Positions 42,703 to 49,538 of a stretch of 49,538 nt of DNA are shown piece after piece. The stretch spans positions 352 through 49,889 of the forward strand of contig PLSZ01000506.1 of NCBI GenBank assembly GCA_003164305.1, given 5' to 3'. The position numbers and the translations under genes were made by a program. Source of the stretch: Acetobacteraceae bacterium. GTDB lineage: Bacteria; Pseudomonadota; Alphaproteobacteria; Acetobacterales; Acetobacteraceae. The notes under the pieces were generated by a model. It saw nothing but the letters and a program-made list of their open reading frames with translations, was not told the origin of the DNA and did no database searches. Positions within the stretch are counted from its first letter, which is position 1. Every line of letters starts with the position of its first letter.

Positions 42703-43419
42703 ATGTCTGAAACGATCGGGACCCTCGCCGAAGCAGACACGCGAGGGTTGACGATGCTCGACGAAGCGGCCATCGCGGCGGCCGAATTACGTCTCGATCC
42801 TTATGACTTCGCGTTCGTCGAGCACGCGTTGCCGGCAGCGCTGAAAGATCGCGTCCTGGCGGACGCGCCGGTCATTCCCGACCGCGGCAGCTACGCCCTG
42901 CCCGACCTGCGCCATGGCCCGGAATTCGGCGCCGTGGTGCGGGATTTGCTCAGCCCGCGGTTTCGCGGCCTGGTCGAGCGCAAGTTCGACATGGACCTGA
43001 GCGCGTGTCCGCCCGCCATCGTCATGATGGGCAACACCACCGGCCACTACAACGAGGGCTACGCGCATCCGGACTCGAAACATAAGATCGTCACGGTGCT
43101 ACTGGGGTTCACCCGCGAGTGGCCGCACGAAAAGGGCCGCCTGCGCGTGCTGCACGGCCCCGACCGCGACGATTACGCGTTCGAGTTCGCCCCGGAGTTC
43201 GGCCGCATGCTGATGTTCCGGGTTGGTGACAATTCGTGGCACGGCTTCCTGCCGCAAAAGGGTCAGCGCATGAGTTTGCAGCTGTGCTATGTGGATTCCG
43301 AGTGGTACGTGCGCAAGGAATACTGGCGGCACAGCCTCAGCGCGTACGCCAAGTCAGTGCCGTTGTTGCGGAAGATCATCGACTACGCGCCGCGCCGGTT
43401 GAGCCGGCCGGTGTCATGA
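42703..43419 (+). CDS. 2-oxoglutarate/Fe(II) dioxygenase-like protein (first of a pair)
   Basis: 238-residue double-stranded beta-helix protein. Putative iron triad: His122 and Asp124 in YAHPDSKHKIVTVLL (H-x-D) and His180 in DNSWHGFLPQKGQRMSLQL, with Arg189 positioned to bind 2-oxoglutarate. FGRMLMFRVGDNSWHGF is the usual second half of prolyl-4-hydroxylase-like domains. AAGGA 7 nt before the ATG. The next gene overlaps its stop and has the same fold, so the products probably work together. Substrate not identifiable; resemblance to sequence families of polysaccharide loci is possible. Confidence 0.75.
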   Translation: MSETIGTLAEADTRGLTMLDEAAIAAAELRLDPYDFAFVEHALPAALKDRVLADAPVIPDRGSYALPDLRHGPEFGAVVRDLLSPRFRGLVERKFDMDLSACPPAIVMMGNTTGHYNEGYAHPDSKHKIVTVLLGFTREWPHEKGRLRVLHGPDRDDYAFEFAPEFGRMLMFRVGDNSWHGFLPQKGQRMSLQLCYVDSEWYVRKEYWRHSLSAYAKSVPLLRKIIDYAPRRLSRPVS

Positions 43420-44093
43420 GCTACCCACCGGTTCCCTCGGCCGCGGGAATCGCGGAGCATTTTATCGGGGCTGTCGGCCGCTCGGAACGCGCGGACTGGC
43501 CGTTTCGTCACTGGCGGTTGCGCGACGTGCTGCCCGAGGCTTTGTGCACCGCGATCCTGGTGTTGCCGATCGCGCCGCCGCTTCTGGGCCACACCGACGG
43601 CACCCGCGGGAGCTACAACAGCCAGCGCACGTTCATCACGCCGGAGTTGCGCGGCGCGTTTCCGGCGTGCGCGGCGTTGGCGGAGGCGTTGCAGCGGCCC
43701 GACGTGGCGCGAACGATGGCATCGACCTGCGACATCGACGTGGCGGGCGGCTTTTTGCGCATGGAATACATGCAGGATCTGGACGGCGCGTGGCTGGAAC
43801 CGCATCGCGACATCCCGGAAAAGCTGTTCTCAATGGTCGTGTATCTGTTCACCGGCCCGCATGCGAAGGACTGGGGCACGGACATCTACGATGCCGACCG
43901 TCTCTGGGCCGCGCGTTCGTCCGGCGCGTTCAATTCCGGGGTGATTTTCGTGGCGGGACAGGACACGTGGCACGGCTTCGATCCGCGGCCAATCGTGGGC
44001 GTGCGGCGGCTGCTGGAAATCAACTATGTCCGCGCCGACTGGCGCGATCGGGAACAACTGGCGATGCCGGGACTGCCGATCTCGCTGACGTGA
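43416..44093 (+). CDS. 2-oxoglutarate/Fe(II) dioxygenase-like protein (second of a pair)
   Basis: 225 residues, ATGA overlap with the first member. Putative iron ligands: His130 and Asp132 in LEPHRDIPEKLFSMVVYLF, His186 in GQDTWHGFDPRP, 2-oxoglutarate-binding Arg197 or Arg198 in VGVRRLLEINYV. Sequence between the two copies is otherwise strongly diverged, so this is an ancient paralogue or a convergent partner. Converges on an MFS transporter gene. Confidence 0.72.
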   Translation: MSYPPVPSAAGIAEHFIGAVGRSERADWPFRHWRLRDVLPEALCTAILVLPIAPPLLGHTDGTRGSYNSQRTFITPELRGAFPACAALAEALQRPDVARTMASTCDIDVAGGFLRMEYMQDLDGAWLEPHRDIPEKLFSMVVYLFTGPHAKDWGTDIYDADRLWAARSSGAFNSGVIFVAGQDTWHGFDPRPIVGVRRLLEINYVRADWRDREQLAMPGLPISLT

Positions 44094-44147
44094 CAGCATG
44101 AGAAAGGCCGCCCCGGCGGGCGCGGCGCCTGGTCCCCTGCCCCGACG

Positions 44148-45461
44148 CTACTCCCCGGGCGCCGCCTCCAACTCCGGGTCGTGCCCAAGCGCCAGCACGA
44201 TCCCCATGGCCACGATCGCCAGCCCCGCGATCAACAGCAGGGCGCCGGTGAAGCTGCCGGTCGCGTCCTTGATCCAGCCCATCGCGAACGGTCCGAAGAA
44301 GCCGGACAAATTGCCCACGGCGTTGATCACCGCGATGCCGGCCGCCGCCGCGGTGCCGGACAGCACCGAGGTCGGCAACGTCCAGAACACCGGCAACCCG
44401 GCGAACACGCCGCAGGCGCCGATGGTAAACGCCAGCACGGTGAGCGTCGGATCGCTGGTCAGGGTCGAGGCGCCGATGCCCAGAGCAGCGACGATCAGCG
44501 CGACAGCGGCATGGCCCTTGCGTTCGTTTTTCGCGTCCGAGCGATGGCCGTACCAGACCATGCACACCGCGCCGACCGCGTAGGGAATCGCCGTGACCCA
44601 CCCGGTCATCGCGTTGGTCAGGCCGAACGCCTTGATGATCTGCGGCAGCCAGAAGCCGACGCCGTAATTGCAGGCGACCATGCCGAAATACACCAGCGCC
44701 AGCGCCCACACCCGCCCGTTGAACAGGATCGCGCCGACCGACAAATTGTGCACCGCCTCGCGTTGCCGCCGCTCGGCGTCCAGCCGGCTGCTCAACCACG
44801 CCCGCTCATCCGGTTCCAGCCAGGTCGCGTCCAATGGGCGGTCGGTGAGGTAGAACCAGGTGACGGCCGACAGCACGATGGCCGGCGCCGCCTCGATGAT
44901 GAACAGCCACTGCCAGCCATCCAGTCCGCCCGTGTCGGCCATGCCCAGTATCATGCCGGATATGGGGGAGCCGATGGCGGAGGAGAGCGGGATGGCGGCC
45001 ATGAAGGCGCCGATGATGCGGCCGCGGTAGACCGCCGGGAACCACAGCGTCAAATAGAAGATGATGCCGGGGAAGAAGCCCGCCTCGGCGATGCCCAGAA
45101 GCACGCGGACGACATAGAACGTGGTCTCGCTGGTGAAGCCGGTGGCGTGCGAGATGGCCGGAATGAACGCCATCAGCCCCGACAGGATGCCCCAGGTGAG
45201 CATGATCCGGGCGATCCATTTGCGCGCCCCGAAGCGGTCGAGGAACAGGTTCGAGGGAACCTCGAAAATGAAATACGCGACGAAGAAGATGCCGGAACCG
45301 AAACCGAACATGGTCGCCGTCAGGCCGAGCGCCTTGTTCATGGTGATCGCCGCGAAGCCGACGTTCACCCGGTCCAGATAGGCGATGAAATAGCAGACGA
45401 TCAGGAACGGGATCAGGCGCGCCGACACTTTCCTGATCGTCCGAGCCTCGAGGTCTCGCAT
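44148..45461 (-). CDS. MFS transporter (anion:cation symporter family)
   Basis: 437-residue 12-helix transporter of the ACS group, which moves carboxylates such as tartrate, phthalate or 4-hydroxyphenylacetate. Family blocks: RLIPFLIVCYFIAYLDRVNVG near the N-terminus, YFIFEVPSNLFLDRFGARKW and EAGFFPGIIFYLTLWFP (about 115-131). The start at 45461 (MRDLEARTIRK) follows a GGGAG sequence; an upstream open frame is discarded. Divergent from another MFS gene with an FNR-like box between. Confidence 0.9.
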   Translation of the reverse strand: MRDLEARTIRKVSARLIPFLIVCYFIAYLDRVNVGFAAITMNKALGLTATMFGFGSGIFFVAYFIFEVPSNLFLDRFGARKWIARIMLTWGILSGLMAFIPAISHATGFTSETTFYVVRVLLGIAEAGFFPGIIFYLTLWFPAVYRGRIIGAFMAAIPLSSAIGSPISGMILGMADTGGLDGWQWLFIIEAAPAIVLSAVTWFYLTDRPLDATWLEPDERAWLSSRLDAERRQREAVHNLSVGAILFNGRVWALALVYFGMVACNYGVGFWLPQIIKAFGLTNAMTGWVTAIPYAVGAVCMVWYGHRSDAKNERKGHAAVALIVAALGIGASTLTSDPTLTVLAFTIGACGVFAGLPVFWTLPTSVLSGTAAAAGIAVINAVGNLSGFFGPFAMGWIKDATGSFTGALLLIAGLAIVAMGIVLALGHDPELEAAPGE

Positions 45462-45531
45462 GTCCGCTCCCGTTCGCCAGCCCGGCCGTCCGGGCGAACT
45501 GTTCCAACGACACAGGATCGGCGGCCGGGCT

Positions 45532-45545
45532 TTGACCTGTGTCAA
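45532..45545. promoter_or_regulatory. FNR/FixK-like symmetric box between two MFS genes
   Basis: TTGACCTGTGTCAA, a perfect TTGAC-N4-GTCAA dyad with C/G at the two variable positions. Centre 77 bp from the minus-strand MFS start, compatible with activation of that gene; about 50 bp from the plus-strand start. Confidence 0.55.
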
Positions 45546-45588
45546 TGCGCCACCGCCATCGCCGATCCGATGTGAGCGGATGTCGACC

Positions 45589-46839
45589 ATGGCCACGCGC
45601 GCCACGCCAGAGGTCCCGGGTCGTCAGGTGCCGGCTTTGCCAGCCGCCGCGGCCGCGGTGCCGATTGGACTGCTGGCGCTGGCGGGGTTCGCGTCGGGCT
45701 CGGGGATGCGATTGCTCGATCCGCTGCTGCCGCTCGTCGCCGGCGGGTTGCACGTGACGGTGGCTGGCGCGTCCGTGCTGATCGCGTGCTTCATGCTGCC
45801 GTATGGGCTCGGGCAGGCGGTGCTGGGGCCGCTCGGCGATCGTCTGGGCAAGCTGCGGGTCGTTTGTGTCGCGGTCGTGCTGTACGGCGTTTGCGTGACC
45901 GCCTGCGCGGCGGCGCCGAGCCTGAGCGCGCTGGTGTGGCTGCGCGCCGCGTCCGGGCTGTTCGCCGGCGCGGTGATCCCGCTGATGATGGCGTACCTCG
46001 GCGATGTCGTGCCTTACGAGGAACGGCAAGAGACGTTGGGCCGCTTCCTGACCGGAATGGTGATGGCTCAGATGCTGACCGGCCCGGCGTCCGGGGTGAT
46101 CGGCGAGCACGGCGGCTGGCGGATGTCCTTCGTTGCTCTCGGCTTGTTCGCGATCGCGGTGGGCGCGACGCTGACGTGGCGGTTTGGCCGGCGGATCTGG
46201 CTCGAAGCCGATCCACATGGGCGCGCGGCGATCCCCGGTCCCGCCGTCTATTTCCGCCTTTTGGCGCGTCCTGCCGCGCGGTGGTTGCTGATCTCCGCGT
46301 TCTTCGATGGGTTATGTCTGTTTGGCGGCGCCTTCCCCTATGTCGGGGCCTTCGTCATTCAGGAGTTCGATCTGGGCGCCGCGCGCGCCGGACTGGTCGT
46401 CGCCGGGTTCGGTCTGGGCTCCTTTCTCTACACCCGGTTCGCCCGCCGCCTTGTGCACCGGTTCGGCGAGGGCGGGTTGCTGCTGTTGGGCGGAATCGGC
46501 ATCTCGGCTGGCCTCGGCGGCCTGGCGATGGCGCCGAACTGGCCGGTGGCGGCCGGGTTGCAGGTCTTCATGGGGCTGATGTTCTATATGTTCCACGGCG
46601 TGCTACAGGCGCGCGCCACCGAGGCCTTGCCGGAAGCACGCGGCACCGCGGTGGCGGCCTTCGCCCTGGCGTTGTTCATGGGACAGGGGACGGGAGCACT
46701 GGCGTTCGGTTTCCTGCTCGCGGCCGGAGGGTATCGGGAGGGTTTCATGGCCGCGGCGGTGGCGATGACGATCCTGACGCTGTGGAGCAGGCTGAGCATT
46801 CCGGCGCAGCGTGCGCCGTCGGCGGGGGTGGAGGCGTGA
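45589..46839 (+). CDS. MFS transporter (Bcr/AraJ-like drug efflux type)
   Basis: About 416 residues with 12 hydrophobic segments. GQAVLGPLGDRLGKLRVV is the loop 2-3 signature of the major facilitator superfamily, and LRAASGLFAGAVIPLMMAYLG with GPASGVIGEHGGWR resembles DHA1-type exporters. ATG at 45589 is preferred because GAGCGG lies 10 nt upstream; an ATG at 45580 is too close. Substrate unknown. Confidence 0.85.
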   Translation: MATRATPEVPGRQVPALPAAAAAVPIGLLALAGFASGSGMRLLDPLLPLVAGGLHVTVAGASVLIACFMLPYGLGQAVLGPLGDRLGKLRVVCVAVVLYGVCVTACAAAPSLSALVWLRAASGLFAGAVIPLMMAYLGDVVPYEERQETLGRFLTGMVMAQMLTGPASGVIGEHGGWRMSFVALGLFAIAVGATLTWRFGRRIWLEADPHGRAAIPGPAVYFRLLARPAARWLLISAFFDGLCLFGGAFPYVGAFVIQEFDLGAARAGLVVAGFGLGSFLYTRFARRLVHRFGEGGLLLLGGIGISAGLGGLAMAPNWPVAAGLQVFMGLMFYMFHGVLQARATEALPEARGTAVAAFALALFMGQGTGALAFGFLLAAGGYREGFMAAAVAMTILTLWSRLSIPAQRAPSAGVEA

Positions 46840-46922
46840 GCGGTTTGCCCCTCCGTTCGCCTGGCCCGGCCCTCACTCCGGCCTCCCTCGGTGTATGACA
46901 GCGCCGAGGCAGGGAGGACGCG

Positions 46923-47465
46923 GTGGAAGAAGGTACGCAAAGCGGCGAACGGTTCGAGGTCGCTTATCTGATCCTCAGCGGCACGACGACCGCGACGCGC
47001 GGGCCGGAGTTGCTGCGAGGCTTGCTCGGGCTCGGCTTCACCACGGTGATCGCGATCCCGACGCCGAACGCCGCGCGGGTCATCGCCTCGCGGGAACTGG
47101 CGGATGTCGCGGGTGCTCAGGTGGTCGAGTCTTACTTCGACCTGGCGATCCGGCCGCGGCCGCCGCGCGGCGTGGTGCTGTTCGCGCCGTGCGGGTTCAA
47201 CTCGCTCAACAAGCTGGCGCACGGCATCGCCGATACCCTGGCGCTGTCGGTGGCGGCGGAGGCGATCGGGCGCGGCACGCCGGTCATCGTCGCGCCGTCG
47301 CTCAATCAGCCGTTGCTGGATCATCCAATGGCGCGAACCTCGCTGCGCACGCTGCCAACGTGGGGCGTGACCATCGTGCCGCCGGTGGACGATGGCGAAG
47401 GGCCTCGCCTCGCGCCAACCGAACGGTTGCTGGACGCGGTTCGGCCCTTTGTACGCCGGGATTGA
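46923..47465 (+). CDS. Flavoprotein-fold (HFCD/Dfp-like) protein
   Basis: 180-residue protein resembling homo-oligomeric flavin-containing cysteine decarboxylases and flavoprotein family members (CoaC, UbiX-like). N-terminal YLILSGTTTATRGPELLRG is the flavin phosphate loop; a later VAPSLNQPLLDHPMART segment occupies the place of the PAMNxxM motif of CoaC. GTG start with GGGAGG 5 nt upstream. It lies 83 nt after the MFS gene with no pathway context, so a specific reaction cannot be given. Confidence 0.65.
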   Translation: MEEGTQSGERFEVAYLILSGTTTATRGPELLRGLLGLGFTTVIAIPTPNAARVIASRELADVAGAQVVESYFDLAIRPRPPRGVVLFAPCGFNSLNKLAHGIADTLALSVAAEAIGRGTPVIVAPSLNQPLLDHPMARTSLRTLPTWGVTIVPPVDDGEGPRLAPTERLLDAVRPFVRRD

Positions 47466-47475
47466 ACGTCGGGGA

Positions 47476-47497
47476 GTGGGCCGGTCAGACGGCCCAC
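47476..47497. terminator. Hairpin in the convergent gap after the flavoprotein gene
   Basis: GTGGGCCG (47476-47483), 6-nt loop, CGGCCCAC (47490-47497): perfect 8-bp stem 10 nt after the stop of the flavoprotein gene and before the convergent ABC-2 gene. It lacks a U-tract, so termination would be Rho-independent only weakly. Confidence 0.45.
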
Positions 47498-47598
47498 AAT
47501 GGTTGGAAAGCCGTCGTGAGTCGTTCCGTGGGTGTGCTCCTTAAAGGTTGTCGGAACCAGCATCCTGGATAAAGAGGCGCTCTTTTCGCCAGCTGATA

Positions 47599-48717
47599 TC
47601 AACTCAACCGCCGCGTGAACATCCACGCCGCGCCGGCAAGCGTGAACAATCCGATCACGCCAAGAGGCAGAAAATCGGAACCCAACCGGGCGAAGCCGGC
47701 GTCCTCCAGGAAAACCCTTTTGGTCAGGTCCAGGGCGTAGCGAAGTGGATTGATGACCATCACGGTCTGGAGGAAATCCGGCATACTGCTGACCGGTGTC
47801 GCCAGCCCCGAGAGCAAGGCAAACGGCATCACCAGAAGGAATGCGTACAACATGGCCTGTTGCATGGTCTTCGCGATGGAAGACACGAAAAGGCCAACGC
47901 CGACCGCCGCCATCAGGAACAGGCCGAGGCCGCAATAAAGCACGATGAACGACCCGACAAAGGGAATGCGAAACCAGAACTGTGCTATGAGCAAAATGGT
48001 GGTCGCCTGGCCCAGGCCGATGATCATGTTGGGGATCGCCTTTCCCGCCATGATTTCGAACGGCCGGAACGGTGTGACCAGAAGCTGATCGAAGGTGCCT
48101 TGTTCGCGCTCGCGGGCGACGGACATCGCCGTCAGCATCAGTGTTCCCATCAAGGTCAGCGTGCCAATCAGGCTGGGGATCATGGTCCAGCGTGAATCCA
48201 GGTTGGGATTGAACCAGGCGCGGGTGACGACCCGAAGCGATGGGCCGGGCTGACCCTGCCTGGCGCGCCAGTCGGCGTTGAAATCGCCGACCACGGTTTC
48301 GACATAGCCCAGAGCGGTTCCGGCGGTGTTGGAGTTGCGGCCATCGGCGATGACCTGGATCGGCGCTGGTTCGCCGGCCAGCAGATGGCGTTCGAAATCC
48401 CGCGGGATCTGAATGACCAGAAGCGCACGGCTGTTGTCGATCCAGGTACTGATGTCCTCCAGCCGGCGCAGATCGGCCTGACGATGAAAGATGGTGGATC
48501 CATCCAGACGGGCGAGCAAGGCGATCGAGGCCGGGCTGCGGTCCTGATCCAGCACCGCGTAGAAAGCGGAATTAAGGTCGAAGCTGGCGGCGTAACCGAA
48601 CAGCAGGCACTGCAAGACCGGCGGCAGAAAAATGATGAAACGGCTGCGCGGATCCTTCAGGACGGCGAGAAATTCCTTGCGGATCAATGCGACGATGCGA
48701 AGCAGCGAGGCGAGCAT
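47599..48717 (-). CDS. ABC-2 type transporter permease (YbhR/YhhJ-like)
   Basis: 372-residue efflux permease with one N-terminal transmembrane helix after KEFLAVLKDPRSRFIIFLPP, a large periplasmic domain (about 50-170) and a C-terminal block of five helices. The periplasmic and membrane pattern RDPRSR ... MTAMSVAREREQGTFDQLLVTPF is typical of YbhS/YbhR partner permeases of drug exporters. It follows a homologous permease by 9 nt, so the two form a heterodimer; the ATPase and HlyD-like partner would be upstream beyond the window. Confidence 0.9.
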   Translation of the reverse strand: MLASLLRIVALIRKEFLAVLKDPRSRFIIFLPPVLQCLLFGYAASFDLNSAFYAVLDQDRSPASIALLARLDGSTIFHRQADLRRLEDISTWIDNSRALLVIQIPRDFERHLLAGEPAPIQVIADGRNSNTAGTALGYVETVVGDFNADWRARQGQPGPSLRVVTRAWFNPNLDSRWTMIPSLIGTLTLMGTLMLTAMSVAREREQGTFDQLLVTPFRPFEIMAGKAIPNMIIGLGQATTILLIAQFWFRIPFVGSFIVLYCGLGLFLMAAVGVGLFVSSIAKTMQQAMLYAFLLVMPFALLSGLATPVSSMPDFLQTVMVINPLRYALDLTKRVFLEDAGFARLGSDFLPLGVIGLFTLAGAAWMFTRRLS

Positions 48718-48726
48718 GTCAGTGGC

Positions 48727-49538
48727 TCAGGAAAGCTGCTTGCGGGTCGCCCACCGCGTGGCCGCCAGCAGCACCGCGGCCATGCCCGCCAGCACCGCCA
48801 GATTGAGCCAGACCACGCCGCCGATGTCGCCCGCGAGATACAGGGTTTGCATCAGCGAGACCGCGTATCGCGCCGGCAGCGCATAGGTAATCCACTGAAT
48901 GACCACCGGCATGCTGCGTAGATCATAGAGGAAACCCGACAGCATCATCGCCGGCAGGAAGGTCAGCGTCATGACCAACTGGCTGGCGAGGAACTGGCTC
49001 TTGACCCATGTGGACACCAGCAGTCCGATCCCCAGCGCCACCAGAAGATATACCGTCGCGGCGAGGCAGAGCAGGACAAGCGAACCGCGGAGCGGCACCC
49101 GGAACAGGAATTGGCCCGCCAGGACGCAGAGCACGAAGCCGATCGCGCCCAACCCAAAGTACGGAACAATTTTGCTGATGAGAAACTCTCCAGGCAGCAT
49201 GGGCGTGACGAAGAGCGCTTCCAGCGTTCCTCTTTCCCATTCCCGGGCGATCACCATGGCGGTAAGGAAGGCGCCAATGATGGTCATCACCATGACGATC
49301 AGGCCTGGAACAATAAAGTAACGACTGTTGTTGGTTTCGTTGAACCACATCCGATCGACGACAATCACTGGCCCGGCCGAGGCACCGCCAGCCTGCGTCG
49401 CGCCCCATAACGCGACCGGTCCCTGGGCATACGCCTGCATGATCCGCGCCTGGTTCGAGTCCGTGCCATCGACCAGGACCTGGAGTTCCGCCCCATCGGA
49501 GTGCAGGCGCCGCGTGAAATCGGACGGGATCAGCAAGG
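48727..49538 (-). CDS. ABC-2 type transporter permease (YbhS-like), 5' truncated by window end
   Basis: At least 270 residues; the frame is open to the window end and the first ~100 residues (first helix and start codon) are missing. LIPSDFTRRLHSDGAELQVLVDG belongs to the periplasmic domain; TAMVIAREWERGTLEALFVTPM is the cytoplasmic signature before the C-terminal helices. Same family as the following gene (shared ...AREWERGT/AREREQGT block). Confidence 0.9.
   Translation of the reverse strand, partial: LLIPSDFTRRLHSDGAELQVLVDGTDSNQARIMQAYAQGPVALWGATQAGGASAGPVIVVDRMWFNETNNSRYFIVPGLIVMVMTIIGAFLTAMVIAREWERGTLEALFVTPMLPGEFLISKIVPYFGLGAIGFVLCVLAGQFLFRVPLRGSLVLLCLAATVYLLVALGIGLLVSTWVKSQFLASQLVMTLTFLPAMMLSGFLYDLRSMPVVIQWITYALPARYAVSLMQTLYLAGDIGGVVWLNLAVLAGMAAVLLAATRWATRKQLS

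Noticed and set aside
44181..45575. 464-residue plus-strand open frame opposite the MFS gene
   Set aside because: Low-complexity Arg/Gly/Asp-rich translation without family features; the minus-strand frame encodes a clear 12-helix transporter.
1..49538. tRNA/rRNA genes, CRISPR arrays, insertion sequences, phage genes
   Set aside because: No cloverleaf-like sequence, repeat-spacer array, transposase or integrase frame was found on either strand by reading.

Overview
The window is GC-rich, gene-dense bacterial chromosome with many ATGA/GTGA start-stop overlaps. The protein families and codon bias suggest an alphaproteobacterium, possibly Acetobacteraceae/Rhodospirillales-like; this is inference, since no rRNA or marker gene is present. 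I see no tRNA, rRNA, CRISPR array, insertion sequence or integrase.

Layout. (1) 1-4.7 kb, acyl-CoA and C-C lyase metabolism: the 3' part of an HpcH/HpaI aldolase, two adjacent acyl-CoA dehydrogenases, and on the minus strand a PEP-mutase/isocitrate-lyase family enzyme coupled to an enoyl-CoA hydratase, preceded by a 16-bp palindrome. (2) 4.8-9.1 kb, envelope stress: an HdeD-like membrane protein and a DegP protease followed by an OmpR-type regulator/histidine kinase pair, with a GAGA-capped hairpin between protease and regulator. (3) 9.2-37.3 kb, a catabolic island for what looks like a nitrogen-rich or cyclic-amide compound: LysR regulator; polyamine-type ABC transporter without an ATPase fused in one operon to HyuA/HyuB; a Rieske oxygenase and an LLM flavin monooxygenase in divergent orientation; a second LLM monooxygenase; a creatininase-family gene broken by one frameshift; a TRZ/ATZ-type amidohydrolase; then a ~13.5 kb co-oriented run of amidase, AtzG-like small protein, second amidase, dipeptide-type ABC transporter (five genes), and a polyamine-type ABC transporter with a second Rieske oxygenase inserted between its ATPase and permeases.

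Three good -24/-12 (sigma-54) promoter matches and one weaker match precede the catabolic transcription units, which fits nitrogen-responsive control. The genes can be read as a route: import, oxygenation or N-dealkylation by Rieske and FMN enzymes, ring hydrolysis by HyuAB, amidohydrolase and creatininase-like enzymes, then amide hydrolysis. The substrate is unknown, and no flavin reductase, Rieske reductase or sigma-54 activator lies in the window.

(4) 37.3-45.5 kb, a probable FNR/FixK-type oxygen-responsive block: class III (anaerobic) ribonucleotide reductase with its glycyl-radical tail encoded by a separate small gene, its activase NrdG, a cupin, a KstD/fumarate-reductase-like flavoprotein interrupted by an in-frame TGA, and a coupled pair of small 2-oxoglutarate/Fe(II)-dioxygenase-like proteins. 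Four TTGAY-N4-RTCAA boxes sit in the intergenic gaps of this block, the last between two divergent MFS transporters. (5) 45.6-49.5 kb: an MFS transporter, a flavoprotein-fold protein, and two ABC-2 drug-efflux type permeases, the second running off the window end.
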